Notes: generated from the sequence alone by a model not told the origin. Positions 9,233-18,732 are shown, counted from the first letter of the stretch. The stretch is DNA of 64,000 bases from Pseudophaeobacter sp. EL27 (GCF_900313025.1 NZ_OMPQ01000008.1:124001-188000), one strand, 5' to 3'. Numbers and translations are program-made.

Positions 9233-10078
9233 ATGATGCGGTTTCTGCGAGCGGTCTTTCTGACAACAACTCTTTTGGGGACATCCAGTTTGGTGTCACC
9301 AGCTATGGCGCAGGATCAGCAGACCCTGGCGGATATTCGTCAGGAGCTGACAGTTCTTTACGTGGATATACAGCGCCTGAAACGGGAGCTGTCCACCACG
9401 GGGGGCGTTTCCTCCAGCGCGACTGTAGGCAGTTCGGTGCTGGACCGGGTCGGGGCGATCGAGACCAGCCTGCAACAGCTGACGGCGCAGACGGAACAGT
9501 TGGAATATCGCATCAACCGAATTGTTGCTGATGGCACCAATCGCATTGGTGATCTGGAATTCCGCCTGGTCGAGCTGGAAGGCGGCGATATCGGCGCCCT
9601 GGGAGAGACCAGCACCCTGGGCGGTGAAGAGACCCTGGACGGGGCTGGTACCTTGGGCGGGGCTCAGATTGTCACCGATAGTGGCAGCGAGCTGGCTGTT
9701 GGCGAACAGGCTGATTTTGATGCAGCACAACAGAATTTGAGCGAGGGCGCCTATCAGCAGGCAGCCGAAAAATTTGCCACTTTCACCCAGTCCTATCCGG
9801 GCAGCCCGCTTGCCCCGGAGGCTGATTTCAATCGGGGCAAGGCGCTGGACGGGCTTGGCGATACGCGTGAAGCCGCGCGGGCCTATCTGGCCTCCTTTAC
9901 TGGCGATGCAAATGGCGAGATGGCACCTCAGGCACTGTTTGAACTGGGGGCAGCATTGGGACGGCTGGGGCAGGTCGATCAGGCCTGTATTACTTTGTCA
10001 GAGGTGGGTGTACGCTTCCCCGGAGGCGATATGGTTGCTCAAGCAAAGGTCGAGATGGCCGCATTGGGATGCTCTTGA
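9233..10078 (+). CDS. cpoB: Tol-Pal system protein CpoB/YbgF
   Basis: Periplasmic coordinator of cell-wall synthesis and Tol function in E. coli. A signal peptide (about residues 1-27, ending in PAMA) is followed by a coiled-coil segment (about 30-110; LQQLTAQTEQLEYRINRI), a Gly/Leu-rich linker, and a C-terminal TPR domain with YbgF-type repeats (about 160-281; AAEKFATFTQSYPGSPLAPEA). The 281-residue length is typical. Its end overlaps the tilS start. Confidence 0.92.
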   Translation: MMRFLRAVFLTTTLLGTSSLVSPAMAQDQQTLADIRQELTVLYVDIQRLKRELSTTGGVSSSATVGSSVLDRVGAIETSLQQLTAQTEQLEYRINRIVADGTNRIGDLEFRLVELEGGDIGALGETSTLGGEETLDGAGTLGGAQIVTDSGSELAVGEQADFDAAQQNLSEGAYQQAAEKFATFTQSYPGSPLAPEADFNRGKALDGLGDTREAARAYLASFTGDANGEMAPQALFELGAALGRLGQVDQACITLSEVGVRFPGGDMVAQAKVEMAALGCS

Positions 10079-11349
10079 CCGAGATTGAGCCTGGCGAATC
10101 CGGCAGAGAGGCTATGATTGACACTCTGCGCCAGCAGTTTGCCACGCCGTTGCCTGCACGCATTGGCATCGCGGTGTCGGGTGGCGGCGATTCCGTCGCG
10201 CTGATGCATCTGTTGAATGACTGTTTTAGCAATGATCCGGTGGAGCTGATGGTGGCCACTGTGGATCACGGTTTGCGCGCCGAATCACGTCAGGAGGCCG
10301 AAGAGGTCGCGCAGGTGGCGCAACAGCTGGGCCTGCGTCATGAGATTTTGACCTGGGACCAGGGACCAGAGGAAACAGGCAACCTGCAGGATCAGGCCCG
10401 GCGTGCCCGTTATGGTCTGCTGACGGGGTGGGCCCGGCAAAATGGGATTCCTGTTCTGGCACTTGGCCATACGGCGGATGATCAGGCCGAAACGGTGATC
10501 ATGCGTTTGATGCGGGCCTCGGGCGTTAACGGGCTTGCAGGTATTCCGGTGCGGCGCACCCAGGATGGGGTCTCACTGTTGCGGCCTCTTCTGGGCCTGC
10601 GCCGAAAGGCCTTGCGCGACTATCTGCGCTCAATCGGGCAGAATTGGATCGAAGATCCATCAAATGACGATGAAAGCTATGATCGGATCAAAACCCGTAA
10701 AGCGCTGACGGTTCTGGAGGAGCTGGGGCTGACGGTGCCTGCGCTTGCGACCGTGGCGCAGAATATGGGTAAGGCGCAGACTGCTCTGGGCTGGTATGCC
10801 TTCTTGTCGGCGCGCGACATGGCCCAGATTGAGGCAGGCGCCGTGGTGTTTGAGCTGCGAAAGTTCCGCACTTTGCCCGATGAAATCTCTCATCGGTTGA
10901 TGATGCAGGCGCTTTTGTGGGTTTCAGGCGGCCAATACCCGCCGAGACGCCAGCCGATGATCGAAGCTGTCGCTATTGCGCAACGGGGCGGGGCGACAAC
11001 CCTGTCCGGATGCCGTATTCTGAGCCACCGGGACAGGATCTGGATCTGCCGTGAGGCGGCCATGGTGCAACAAGAGAGCAGCGATCCGGGCGAAGTTTGG
11101 GACCAAAGGTGGCGGGTTTTTGCAGGAAAATTAGAGTCTTGTGAGGTTCGCCCCTTAGGCAGTGAAGGGTTGAAATCCTGCCCGGACTGGCGCGACCAGG
11201 ACTGTCCTGCGCCGGTTCTGGAGGTTACGCCTTCCCTGTGGCGCAATGGTGCGCTGATGGCTGCTCCGCTGGCAGGATTCGCCAATGAATGCAGCGCAGA
11301 ACCAATAAATAGTGCAGAAGAGTTCTTCGCATCGCTTTTATCGCATTGA
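10069..11349 (+). CDS. tilS: tRNA(Ile)-lysidine synthase TilS
   Basis: Modifies C34 of the CAU-anticodon tRNA(Ile) to lysidine so that it reads AUA. The N-terminal PP-loop ATPase domain has SGGGDS at 37-42. The ATG at 10069 overlaps cpoB by 10 bp; an alternative ATG at 10114 has a better purine-rich ribosome site (AGAGAGG), so the true protein could be 15 residues shorter. The C-terminal region is divergent, as is common in alphaproteobacteria. Confidence 0.92.
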   Translation: MLLTEIEPGESGREAMIDTLRQQFATPLPARIGIAVSGGGDSVALMHLLNDCFSNDPVELMVATVDHGLRAESRQEAEEVAQVAQQLGLRHEILTWDQGPEETGNLQDQARRARYGLLTGWARQNGIPVLALGHTADDQAETVIMRLMRASGVNGLAGIPVRRTQDGVSLLRPLLGLRRKALRDYLRSIGQNWIEDPSNDDESYDRIKTRKALTVLEELGLTVPALATVAQNMGKAQTALGWYAFLSARDMAQIEAGAVVFELRKFRTLPDEISHRLMMQALLWVSGGQYPPRRQPMIEAVAIAQRGGATTLSGCRILSHRDRIWICREAAMVQQESSDPGEVWDQRWRVFAGKLESCEVRPLGSEGLKSCPDWRDQDCPAPVLEVTPSLWRNGALMAAPLAGFANECSAEPINSAEEFFASLLSH

Positions 11350-11372
11350 ACCTGCCTGAATGTTCCTTATTT
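11346..11372 (+). promoter_or_regulatory. Candidate heat-shock (sigma-32) promoter of ftsH
   Basis: At the tilS/ftsH junction, a TTGAA-type -35 (11346-11350) is followed after 14 bp by CCTTATTT (11365-11372). This resembles the sigma-32 pattern CTTGAA - 13-17 bp - CCCCATNT. A start site near 11379 would leave a leader that begins with the hairpin at 11385-11405. ftsH is a sigma-32 gene in many proteobacteria. This is inference from motif match and position. Confidence 0.45.
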
Positions 11373-11384
11373 TATGCGTAACGA

Positions 11385-11405
11385 GGGCCTCCTGCGAGGA
11401 GGCCC
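11385..11405 (+). other. Leader hairpin just upstream of ftsH
   Basis: GGGCCTCC (11385-11392) and GGAGGCCC (11398-11405) form a perfect 8-bp stem with the 5-nt loop TGCGA. No U-run follows. It ends 7 nt before the AGGAG that serves ftsH, so it is better read as a leader RNA structure than as the tilS terminator. A role in mRNA stability or temperature sensing is possible but unproven. Confidence 0.5.
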
Positions 11406-11424
11406 GGATATTAGGAGATATTCC

Positions 11425-13347
11425 TTGGGTAACGCACGTAACATCGCCTTCTGGGTCGTTCTGTTCGTCTTGATTCTGGCGCTGTTCAATCTGTTCAGTG
11501 GTTCAGGCGGTACGATGCAGAGCAACGAACGCTCTTTCTCGGACTTTGTCGCTTCGGTTGAAGGCGGACAGGTCAGCACCGTGGTGCTGGATGGGGAGCA
11601 GGTTCGCTTCTCTACCTCCGACGGGCAGAACTATGTGACCATCCGGCCCTCTGATGCCGAAGTCACCGAGCTACTGATCAAGAACAACATTCCGGTGCGC
11701 GCTGAAAAGCAGCAGCAGTCTGGGTTCCAGTCGTTCCTGATCACCCTACTGCCCTTTGTGTTGCTGATCGGTGTCTGGATCTACTTCATGAACCGGATGC
11801 AGGGCGGCGGCAAAGGTGGCGCCATGGGCTTTGGCAAATCCAAGGCCAAGATGCTCACCGAAAAGCATGGCCGCGTGACCTTTGATGATGTTGCAGGCAT
11901 TGATGAGGCCAAGGAAGAGCTGGAAGAGATTGTGGAGTTCCTGCGCAACCCGCAGAAATTCTCGCGCCTCGGTGGCAAGATCCCCAAAGGCGCGCTGCTG
12001 GTTGGCCCGCCCGGTACTGGTAAAACGCTGTTGGCCCGTGCCATCGCAGGCGAGGCCGGTGTGCCGTTTTTCACCATTTCCGGCTCAGACTTTGTTGAGA
12101 TGTTTGTCGGCGTAGGTGCCTCCCGTGTGCGCGACATGTTCGAGCAGGCGAAGAAGAACGCGCCCTGTATCGTCTTTATCGATGAGATCGACGCCGTTGG
12201 CCGTCATCGTGGTGCCGGTTACGGCGGCGGCAATGATGAGCGTGAGCAAACCCTGAACCAGCTGCTGGTTGAGATGGATGGATTTGAAGCCAATGAGGGC
12301 GTCATCATTCTGGCGGCGACCAACCGCAAAGATGTGCTGGACCCTGCCTTGCTGCGTCCGGGTCGCTTTGACCGCAACGTGACTGTTGGCAACCCCGACA
12401 TCAAGGGCCGCGAAAAGATCCTCGGCGTGCATGCCCGCAAGACACCACTGGGGCCTGACGTGGATCTGCGCATCATCGCCCGTGGTACCCCTGGTTTCTC
12501 GGGTGCGGATCTGGCGAATCTAGTCAACGAAGCTGCCCTGATGGCCGCCCGCGTTGGTCGTCGCTTTGTCACCATGGAGGATTTTGAATCCGCCAAGGAT
12601 AAGGTGATGATGGGGGCCGAGCGCCGCTCTATGGTGCTGACCCAGGACCAGAAAGAAAAGACTGCCTATCACGAAGCGGGCCACGCTGTTGTTGGCTTGA
12701 AACTGCCGGAATGTGATCCTGTTTATAAGGCAACGATCATTCCACGTGGTGGTGCATTGGGCATGGTTGTCTCGCTGCCGGAAATGGATCGCCTCAACTG
12801 GCACAAGGATGAGTGCAACCAGAAACTGGCCATGACCATGGCGGGCAAGGCGGCTGAGATCATCAAATACGGCGAGGACCATGTCTCCAATGGCCCGGCG
12901 GGTGATATTCAGCAGGCCAGCCAATTGTCCCGCGCCATGATCATGCGGTGGGGCATGTCCGACAAAGTTGGTAATATCGACTATGCCGAGGCACATGAAG
13001 GCTACAGCGGCAATACCACCGGCTTCTCGGTCTCTGCTCATACCAAGGAGCTGATTGAAGAGGAGGTCCGCACCTTTATCCAGAATGGTTATGATCGCGC
13101 CTTTGAGATCCTGACCGAGTATAAGGATGAGTGGGAGCGCCTGGCGCAGGGCTTGTTGGAATATGAGACCCTGACCGGCGATGAGATCAAGCGCGTCATG
13201 AAGGGCGAGCCGCCGCATGAAAAGGGCGACGATTCCGATGAGGATGAGGGTAATGCTTCGGTCACGGCCATTCCCAAGGCCAAGACGAAGAAGCCTTCCC
13301 CTGAGGGAGAGGGCGATTCCGGGCTGGAACCGGAGCCGACCTCCTAA
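11425..13347 (+). CDS. ftsH: ATP-dependent zinc metalloprotease FtsH
   Basis: Membrane-anchored AAA+ protease that degrades misfolded membrane proteins and regulators. From the chosen start it has 640 residues: two N-terminal transmembrane helices (about 6-24 and 103-121) flanking a periplasmic domain, Walker A GPPGTGKT (194-201), Walker B FIDEID, the second region of homology, and the zinc site HEAGH (416-420). The TTG at 11425 is preferred: AGGAG at 11413-11417 has ideal spacing and the product begins with the family N-terminus (GNARNIAFW). The in-frame ATG at 11374 would put a promoter-like element and a hairpin inside the coding region. Confidence 0.96.
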   Translation: MGNARNIAFWVVLFVLILALFNLFSGSGGTMQSNERSFSDFVASVEGGQVSTVVLDGEQVRFSTSDGQNYVTIRPSDAEVTELLIKNNIPVRAEKQQQSGFQSFLITLLPFVLLIGVWIYFMNRMQGGGKGGAMGFGKSKAKMLTEKHGRVTFDDVAGIDEAKEELEEIVEFLRNPQKFSRLGGKIPKGALLVGPPGTGKTLLARAIAGEAGVPFFTISGSDFVEMFVGVGASRVRDMFEQAKKNAPCIVFIDEIDAVGRHRGAGYGGGNDEREQTLNQLLVEMDGFEANEGVIILAATNRKDVLDPALLRPGRFDRNVTVGNPDIKGREKILGVHARKTPLGPDVDLRIIARGTPGFSGADLANLVNEAALMAARVGRRFVTMEDFESAKDKVMMGAERRSMVLTQDQKEKTAYHEAGHAVVGLKLPECDPVYKATIIPRGGALGMVVSLPEMDRLNWHKDECNQKLAMTMAGKAAEIIKYGEDHVSNGPAGDIQQASQLSRAMIMRWGMSDKVGNIDYAEAHEGYSGNTTGFSVSAHTKELIEEEVRTFIQNGYDRAFEILTEYKDEWERLAQGLLEYETLTGDEIKRVMKGEPPHEKGDDSDEDEGNASVTAIPKAKTKKPSPEGEGDSGLEPEPTS

Positions 13348-13373
13348 GCTTTGAGATCAAAGTACAAACTCTT

Positions 13374-13410
13374 AAGCCCCAGGAACCTGTTTTAGGTTTC
13401 TGGGGCTTTC
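13374..13410 (+). terminator. Intrinsic terminator of ftsH
   Basis: AAGCCCCAGGAACCT (13374-13388) pairs with AGGTTTCTGGGGCTT (13394-13408), 15 bp with one G-U pair, around a GTTTT loop. It lies 27 bp after the ftsH stop. The closing TTTCC is short. Confidence 0.75.
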
Positions 13411-13476
13411 CATTGCTGCTGGTGAATATAGTGTCGCCAAGAACGCGTAGTTTGGAACAGAGACGAGGGGCGAGAC

Positions 13477-14052
13477 ATGCCGGTATTGCTGGAAACAGAA
13501 TTCAAAGGTGAAGTGGTTTGGGCAGGCGAAACTGCCGCAGATACCGGCATTGCAGGTTCAGCCGTGGGGGCACTGACCCTGGGCTTTCACGGGATGAACG
13601 GCGAGCGCCATCAGGGGGAAAACCGCGCGTCTTGTGTGCGTATGCGCAATCTCTATCCAGAAGGCACTACGATCCGCAATGTGCGCCAGCTGAGCATCCT
13701 TTCAGAGGAAGAATTGGCACTGATCGCCGCTGACATGGGGCTGGAACAGGTCGACCCCGCAGCACTGGGGGCCAATCTGGTGCTGCGCGGCATACCGGAC
13801 TTTACCTTTGTGCCGCCCTCGTCACGGCTGCAGGGTCCGGATGGGGCCACTCTGACTGTGGACATGGAAAACCGACCCTGCATATTCCCGGGGCGCGAGA
13901 TTGACAAGGACCATGCGGGCTTTGGGCCCAAGTTCAAACCGGCGGCGCGGGGACGGCGGGGAATCACCGCCTGGGTGGAACGTCCAGGACAGGTGAAAAT
14001 CGGCGACAGCCTGCAGCTCTTTGTGCCGGATCAGCGAGCCTGGGCGCCCTAG
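13477..14052 (+). CDS. MOSC domain-containing protein
   Basis: A 191-residue stand-alone MOSC (molybdenum cofactor sulfurase C-terminal) protein, related to YiiM/YuaD-type proteins thought to handle molybdenum-cofactor-bound sulfur or N-hydroxylated substrates. The pattern GFHGMNGERHQGENRAS, followed by RNLYPEGTTIRNVRQLSIL and LGANLVLRGIPDF, is typical of the family. It stands alone between the ftsH terminator and the fhs leader. The substrate is unknown. Confidence 0.75.
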   Translation: MPVLLETEFKGEVVWAGETAADTGIAGSAVGALTLGFHGMNGERHQGENRASCVRMRNLYPEGTTIRNVRQLSILSEEELALIAADMGLEQVDPAALGANLVLRGIPDFTFVPPSSRLQGPDGATLTVDMENRPCIFPGREIDKDHAGFGPKFKPAARGRRGITAWVERPGQVKIGDSLQLFVPDQRAWAP

Positions 14053-14190
14053 GGGCAACTTATCGGGCACAGAACTTTCGTTTTGGCGACTTTCGTTCCC
14101 TCAATCTTTGCCCGGACGCCGCTTCATGGCCGGAAAATGTCGGAAATCACGCGCGCAATTTGCCGCATTCTGACTAAATTCGGGCCAGAT

Positions 14191-14220
14191 CCGGCACCTT
14201 GAAGCCGGTGTTTGTTTTCT
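14191..14220 (+). promoter_or_regulatory. Terminator-like hairpin in the fhs leader
   Basis: CCGGC (14191-14195) and GCCGG (14204-14208) form a stem with an 8-nt loop and are followed by a U-rich stretch (TGTTTGTTTTCT). It lies about 20-30 nt before the fhs start, so it could act as a leader attenuator. No known riboswitch core was recognised in the 187-bp gap. Confidence 0.35.
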
Positions 14221-14239
14221 CACATTCAGGAACCAGGCC

Positions 14240-15916
14240 ATGAGCTACAAGAGTGACATCGAGATCGCCCGCGAGGCGAACAAGCTCCCGATCCAAGAGA
14301 TCGGTGCAAAGATCGGCATGTCGAACGACGACCTGCTGCCCTATGGCCACGACAAAGCCAAGGTAAGCCAGGAGTTCATCAACTCCGTACAGGGCAAAGA
14401 GGACGGCAAGCTGATCCTCGTCACCGCGATCAACCCAACGCCCGCAGGCGAAGGCAAGACCACCACGACCGTTGGTCTGGGCGATGGCCTGAACCGCATT
14501 GGCAAAAACGCCATGGTCTGTATCCGCGAAGCGAGCCTGGGTCCAAACTTCGGCATGAAGGGTGGCGCTGCTGGCGGTGGCTACGCTCAGGTCGTGCCCA
14601 TGGAGGAAATGAACCTCCACTTCACCGGTGACTTCCACGCCATCACTTCGGCCCACTCGCTGCTCTCGGCGATGATCGACAACCACATCTACTGGGGCAA
14701 CGAGTGCGAAATCGACGTGCGTCGTGTTGCATGGCGTCGTGTTGTCGACATGAACGACCGCGCGCTGCGTCAGATCACGGCCTCCCTCGGTGGCGTGTCC
14801 AACGGCTTCCCCCGTGAAACCGGCTTTGACATCACCGTGGCTTCTGAGGTCATGGCGATCCTTTGCCTGGCCACTGACCTGGCCGATCTGGAAAAACGTC
14901 TGGGCGACATCATCGTGGCCTACCGCCGCGATAAAACAGCTGTTTACTGCCGCGACATCAAGGCCTCCGGCGCTATGACCGTGCTGTTGAAAGACGCAAT
15001 GCAGCCAAACCTGGTTCAGACCCTGGAAAACAACCCGGCCTTCGTGCACGGCGGTCCTTTCGCCAATATCGCACATGGCTGTAACTCGGTTATCGCGACC
15101 AAAACCGCGCTGAAAGTGGCCGACTATGTTGTCACCGAAGCAGGCTTTGGTGCGGACCTTGGCGCCGAGAAATTCATGAACATCAAGTGCCGTAAGGCCG
15201 GTATCGCGCCTTCGGCTGTGGTTCTGGTTGCCACCGTGCGCGCGATGAAGATGAATGGCGGCGTTGCCAAGGCCGATCTGGGTGCCGAAAACGTCGAAGC
15301 CGTCAACAATGGCTGTGCCAACCTTGGCCGTCACATCGAGAACATCAAAAGCTTTGGTGTGCCCGTTGTTGTTGCCATCAACCACTTTGTCACCGATACC
15401 GATGCCGAAGTTGATGCGGTTAAAGCCTACGCCGAAACCCACGGTGTTGAGGCGGTTCTGTCGCGTCACTGGGAGCTGGGCTCTGAAGGTTCTGCACCGT
15501 TGGCCGAAAAAATCGTGGAAATCGTCGATGCAGGTCAGGCCAATTTTGCCCCGATCTACCCCGATGATATGTCACTGTTCGATAAAATCGACACCATCGC
15601 CAAGCGGATCTACCGCGCTGACGAAGTGCTGGCCGACAACAAGATCCGCAATCAGTTGAAAGAATGGGAAGCAGCGGGCTACGGCAACCTGCCGGTCTGC
15701 ATGGCCAAGACCCAGTACTCTTTCTCCACTGATCCGACCCTGCGCGGCGCGCCCACCGGTCACTCGGTTCCGGTGCGTGAAGTGCGCCTCTCGGCGGGTG
15801 CTGGTTTCATCGTCGCAGTCTGCGGCGAGATCATGACCATGCCGGGTCTGCCCCGCAAACCTGCGGCAGAGAATATCTGCCTAAATGATGACGGCCAGAT
15901 CGAAGGCTTGTTCTAA
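14240..15916 (+). CDS. fhs: Formate--tetrahydrofolate ligase
   Basis: ATP-dependent synthesis of 10-formyl-THF from formate and THF, joining formate to the one-carbon pool. The 558-residue protein has the nucleotide-binding signature [10 protein letters not shown] (66-75) and the GNEC and [11 protein letters not shown] segments of the family. It acts with FolD encoded downstream (10-formyl-THF to methylene-THF). In Roseobacters this route handles formate and C1 units from methylated compounds such as DMSP-derived methyl groups; that link is inference here. Confidence 0.97.
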   Translation: MSYKSDIEIAREANKLPIQEIGAKIGMSNDDLLPYGHDKAKVSQEFINSVQGKEDGKLILVTAINPTPAGEGKTTTTVGLGDGLNRIGKNAMVCIREASLGPNFGMKGGAAGGGYAQVVPMEEMNLHFTGDFHAITSAHSLLSAMIDNHIYWGNECEIDVRRVAWRRVVDMNDRALRQITASLGGVSNGFPRETGFDITVASEVMAILCLATDLADLEKRLGDIIVAYRRDKTAVYCRDIKASGAMTVLLKDAMQPNLVQTLENNPAFVHGGPFANIAHGCNSVIATKTALKVADYVVTEAGFGADLGAEKFMNIKCRKAGIAPSAVVLVATVRAMKMNGGVAKADLGAENVEAVNNGCANLGRHIENIKSFGVPVVVAINHFVTDTDAEVDAVKAYAETHGVEAVLSRHWELGSEGSAPLAEKIVEIVDAGQANFAPIYPDDMSLFDKIDTIAKRIYRADEVLADNKIRNQLKEWEAAGYGNLPVCMAKTQYSFSTDPTLRGAPTGHSVPVREVRLSAGAGFIVAVCGEIMTMPGLPRKPAAENICLNDDGQIEGLF

Positions 15917-15935
15917 GACGCAAAATGCGCTTTCT

Positions 15936-15972
15936 GCGGCCCGAGAGATCTTCTCGGGCCGCAAGAGTTTTT
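15936..15972 (+). terminator. Intrinsic terminator of fhs
   Basis: GCGGCCCGAGA (15936-15946) and TCTCGGGCCGC (15952-15962) form a perfect 11-bp stem with loop GATCT, then AAGAGTTTTT. It ends 4 nt before the next gene's start codon, so the chorismate mutase gene is probably expressed by readthrough. Confidence 0.85.
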
Positions 15973-15976
15973 AGTG

Positions 15977-16282
15977 ATGACACATCTGATCCCTCCGCAA
16001 CACTGCGCCGATATGACCGAACTGCGTGGCCAGATCGATGATCTGGACAAAATGCTAGTCGAGTTGCTGGCGACACGCGCTGGCTATATCGACAGGGCGG
16101 TTGAGCTGAAGAGGCTCAATGGCTGGCCCGCAAGGATCCCCGCACGGGTGGAAGAGGTCATAGCAAACGCCCGCGCCAAAGCCGGGCAAGCTGGGTTGGA
16201 TCCCGATCTGATAGAAGGGATGTGGCGCCAGCTGGTAGAATGGTCGATCATGCGAGAAGCCCGCGTGATCCACGAGATTTAG
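15977..16282 (+). CDS. Chorismate mutase (AroQ class)
   Basis: A small all-helical AroQ-type protein of 101 residues. The first helix LRGQIDDLDKMLVELLATRAGYIDRA and the following AVELKR carry the expected Arg/Lys active-site positions, and the third helix ends in WSIMREARVIHE. Relatives convert chorismate to prephenate or act as isochorismate-pyruvate lyases. The start is uncertain: ATG 15977 (or GTG 15974) follows the fhs terminator directly without a clear ribosome site, and ATG 16013 is an alternative. folD starts 52 bp downstream. Confidence 0.8.
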   Translation: MTHLIPPQHCADMTELRGQIDDLDKMLVELLATRAGYIDRAVELKRLNGWPARIPARVEEVIANARAKAGQAGLDPDLIEGMWRQLVEWSIMREARVIHEI

Positions 16283-16333
16283 ACACGAGACGTAAAGCGG
16301 GCCGGTTTGGTCTGCGGCATAAGGAAGAATGCA

Positions 16334-17236
16334 ATGGCAGCAAACATCATTGACGGCAAAGCCTTCGCCGCCACAGTACGCGAAAAAGTGGCCGGCCACG
16401 TTGCCCGCCTGAAAGAAGAGCACGGCATCACCCCCGGTCTCGCCGTGGTGCTGGTGGGTGAAGATCCTGCTTCCCAGGTCTATGTGCGTTCCAAGGGCAA
16501 GCAGACCGTCGAGACCGGCATGAACTCCTATGAGCACAAGATGGACGCGGATACTTCCGAGGCCGATCTGTTGGCCGTGGTGGAGAAGCTGAACAACGAC
16601 CCTGCAGTGCATGGTATTCTGGTTCAGCTGCCGCTGCCGGGCCACCTGAACGAAGACCTGATCATCAATTCCATTGCGCCGGAAAAGGATGTGGATGGGT
16701 TCCATATTTCCAATGTCGGCCTGTTGGGTACCGGTCAGAAATCCATGGTGCCGTGCACACCGCTGGGCTGCCTGATGATGCTGCGCGACTACCACGGCAG
16801 CCTCTCTGGCATGAATGCGGTTGTGATTGGACGCTCCAACATCGTTGGCAAGCCAATGGCACAGCTGCTTCTGGGCGATAGCTGTACCGTCACCATTGCG
16901 CATAGCCGCACCAAAGATCTACCCGACGTCGTGCGCCGCGCCGATATCGTGGTTGCTGCAGTGGGACGCCCCGAAATGGTGCCTGGCGACTGGATCAAAG
17001 AAGGGGCCACCGTCATCGATGTGGGCATCAACCGCATTCCTGCGCCTGAAAAGGGCGAAGGCAAGATGAAGCTGGTGGGCGATGCAGATTTCGCCAGCTG
17101 CTCCGAGCGAGCGGGGGCCATCACACCGGTTCCAGGCGGTGTTGGCCCTATGACCATTGCCTGTCTGCTGGCGAATACAGTCACTGCCTGCTGCCGGGCC
17201 AATGGTCTGGCAGAGCCGGAAGGTCTGACTGCCTGA
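16334..17236 (+). CDS. folD: Bifunctional methylenetetrahydrofolate dehydrogenase/methenyl-THF cyclohydrolase
   Basis: Interconverts 5,10-methylene-THF, methenyl-THF and 10-formyl-THF using NADP. The 300-residue protein has the catalytic Lys in YVRSKGKQ (about K56), the QLPLPGH motif, the NADP-binding GRSNIVGKP segment and the C-terminal PGGVGPMT signature. The ATG at 16334 is preferred over an earlier in-frame codon because AAGGAAG (16321-16327) precedes it and it gives the family N-terminus. It functions with fhs upstream. Confidence 0.97.
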   Translation: MAANIIDGKAFAATVREKVAGHVARLKEEHGITPGLAVVLVGEDPASQVYVRSKGKQTVETGMNSYEHKMDADTSEADLLAVVEKLNNDPAVHGILVQLPLPGHLNEDLIINSIAPEKDVDGFHISNVGLLGTGQKSMVPCTPLGCLMMLRDYHGSLSGMNAVVIGRSNIVGKPMAQLLLGDSCTVTIAHSRTKDLPDVVRRADIVVAAVGRPEMVPGDWIKEGATVIDVGINRIPAPEKGEGKMKLVGDADFASCSERAGAITPVPGGVGPMTIACLLANTVTACCRANGLAEPEGLTA

Positions 17237-17258
17237 AACAGGTATTTTTGTGCAAGGG

Positions 17259-17284
17259 AAGGGCTCCGTTTAGGAGCCCTTTTC
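17259..17284 (+). terminator. Intrinsic terminator of folD
   Basis: AAGGGCTCC (17259-17267), loop GTTTA, GGAGCCCTT (17273-17281) and a T-run form a classical rho-independent terminator 22 bp after the folD stop. Confidence 0.9.
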
Positions 17285-17370
17285 AGTTTTCATTAGGGGT
17301 GCCGAACCTTGCCTCGAAAAATTGTTATTATTATTCACCTGGCCCTTGGCTTGGGCCGTTCTACTTGAGT

Positions 17371-17427
17371 GGGCCTTGCCCCCTCGCGCCAAGGCGCTCA
17401 CCCCCAGGATATTTGTGGCCAAATGAA
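17371..17427 (-). repeat. Rhodobacterales intergenic repeat, copy A
   Basis: Read on the minus strand it shows the layout TTCATTTGGCC - AAATATCC - GGGGG - small hairpin (GCGCCttGGCGC) - GGGGGCAAGGCCC. Copies B (17448-17507) and C (41016-41069) have the same layout with different hairpin sequences. Elements like this are common between genes in Roseobacters. A and B face each other, making a large imperfect palindrome. Confidence 0.6.
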
Positions 17428-17447
17428 TATCCAATCGCCAAGCCCTG

Positions 17448-17507
17448 TTCATCATTTGGTCCTAAATACCTCGGGGGAGTCGCCAAAGGCGACGGAGGCT
17501 AAGCCCC
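17448..17507 (+). repeat. Rhodobacterales intergenic repeat, copy B
   Basis: Plus-strand copy: TTCATCATTTGG, then AAATACCTCGGGGGA, hairpin GTCGCCaaaGGCGAC, GGAGGCTAAGCCCC. It is inverted relative to copy A across a 20-bp spacer (17428-17447). Its distal end touches the truncated DUF2306 gene, so it may mark a recombination junction. Confidence 0.6.
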
Positions 17508-17664
17508 GTGACCCCAAGCCCAACTGAGAATTTTACACAGGCGATTGGCGCGCATCAGAGCGAACAAGGCGAGGGGAAAGGGGATCAGAACAAGGGCGGC
17601 AATGGCATGGAGTTGCATGGCCCAGGGCGCGTCCAAAAGAGGCGAGCGGCAAATATGGCCCTTT
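17499..17664 (-). pseudogene. Truncated DUF2306 membrane protein remnant
   Basis: The minus-strand frame reads SPLLDAPWAMQLHAIAALVLIPFPLALFALMRANRL and stops after WAWGHGA. This matches the N-terminal part of DUF2306-family membrane proteins, where a QLHA-type helix is followed by a basic RLHR-like turn. The rest of the domain (about 80-100 residues) is missing. Its 5' side runs directly into the tail of an IS481-type transposase and its 3' side into repeat copy B, so both ends appear cut. The family assignment rests on a short segment. Confidence 0.45.
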
Positions 17665-18732
17665 GAGTTCAGTCCCGGCATCTTGTGGATCGGATTAAGT
17701 TGAAACGATCTGGTTCAGAAGTCCGGATTTTGCAGGTTTATTCGTAAGGCGTCAGACTGCTGCGTGTCTTGAGGCGGCGTGCGCAATTGTAGGCGTCAAG
17801 GACGCCGCTGAGATGGCTGCGGAGCGGATCGTGGCTGTCCTCGTGATACCGTTTCACGGTCGCACCCTTGATTGTGCGGTTCATCCGCTCGGCTTGGCCG
17901 CCACTCGGGAAAACAGTCCCTCGGACTGTTTTCCAATCCTCGCAGCTCCATGGATGGTTTGGCTTGGGTAGGCGATGCTCGATCCCGATTGCCGCGCAGA
18001 TCATGGCAAACCGCATTGGCCGAGAATAAGGCGTGTTGCGGTTGCGCGGCTGCTCAAAAAACGGAGGCCGTTGTCCGTCAGGATTGTGTGGATTTTGCAA
18101 GGTACGGCCTCGAGAACGGCCTCCAGGAATTCCCAGGCTGTCTTGCGGTTTGCTTTGTCTACAAGCCGTGCCACCGCAGACCCGCCGGATCGATCAATGG
18201 CTACAAAGAGATAGAGCTAACCTTCATTTGTGCGCAACTCGGCAATGTCGATATGGAAATAGCTAATAGGGTAGCGTTTGAACCTTTGCCGTTTGGGCTT
18301 GTTGCCGTCCAACTCTGGAAGTCGCGATATCCCATGCCGTTGCAAGCACCGGTCTAGGGAAGATCGCGTCAGGTGCGGGATGGTTGGCTGCAAGGCATAC
18401 AAACAATCATCCAGCGGCAGTAGCGTGCGACTATCATCGCCTCTTCATCTTCGCCCAGAACCGTGGAACTGGGCGCTGTTGGACTCGGTTTACGATCTTC
18501 AATCATCTCGCGCTTGCGCCATTTGGCGAGCGTTTCGACAGTGATACCGAGTTCCCGGCTCAGCGCCGCGGTTGTCGCTTGCGCTTCTTGGGATCATGCT
18601 AGGCATAACCCTGTCAGCCAATGGATCGCTGTATTGTTGCTCTGGAAGCGTGCGTGCTCTCTCGGCAGATTTGCTTTGCAAATCGCCTGCCGAGTAACAG
18701 TAGGTGGCGCAGCCGTGACGTGCCCGGCCCAT
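17665..18732 (-). pseudogene. IS481-family transposase, multiply frameshifted
   Basis: Fragments of one transposase appear in several minus-strand frames in the right order: MGRARHGCAT at 18732; SRELGITVETLAKWRKR (helix-turn-helix) near 18530; STVLGEDEEAMIVA followed by a frame change to LLPLDDCLYALQPTIPHLTRSSL near 18410; YPISYFHIDIAEL near 18260; GQAERMNRTIKGATVKRYHEDSHD near 17870; RRLKTRSSLTPYE, a stop, TSEPDRF, a frameshift, and MPGLN near 17680. This is the full IS481 order with at least four lesions, so the element is inactive. I could not identify its terminal inverted repeats. Confidence 0.88.

Noticed and set aside
14174-15469. 431-codon minus-strand open frame opposite fhs
   Set aside because: It lies wholly antisense to the intact, highly conserved fhs gene, has no ribosome site and a His/Gly/Asp-rich composition typical of reverse frames of GC-rich genes.
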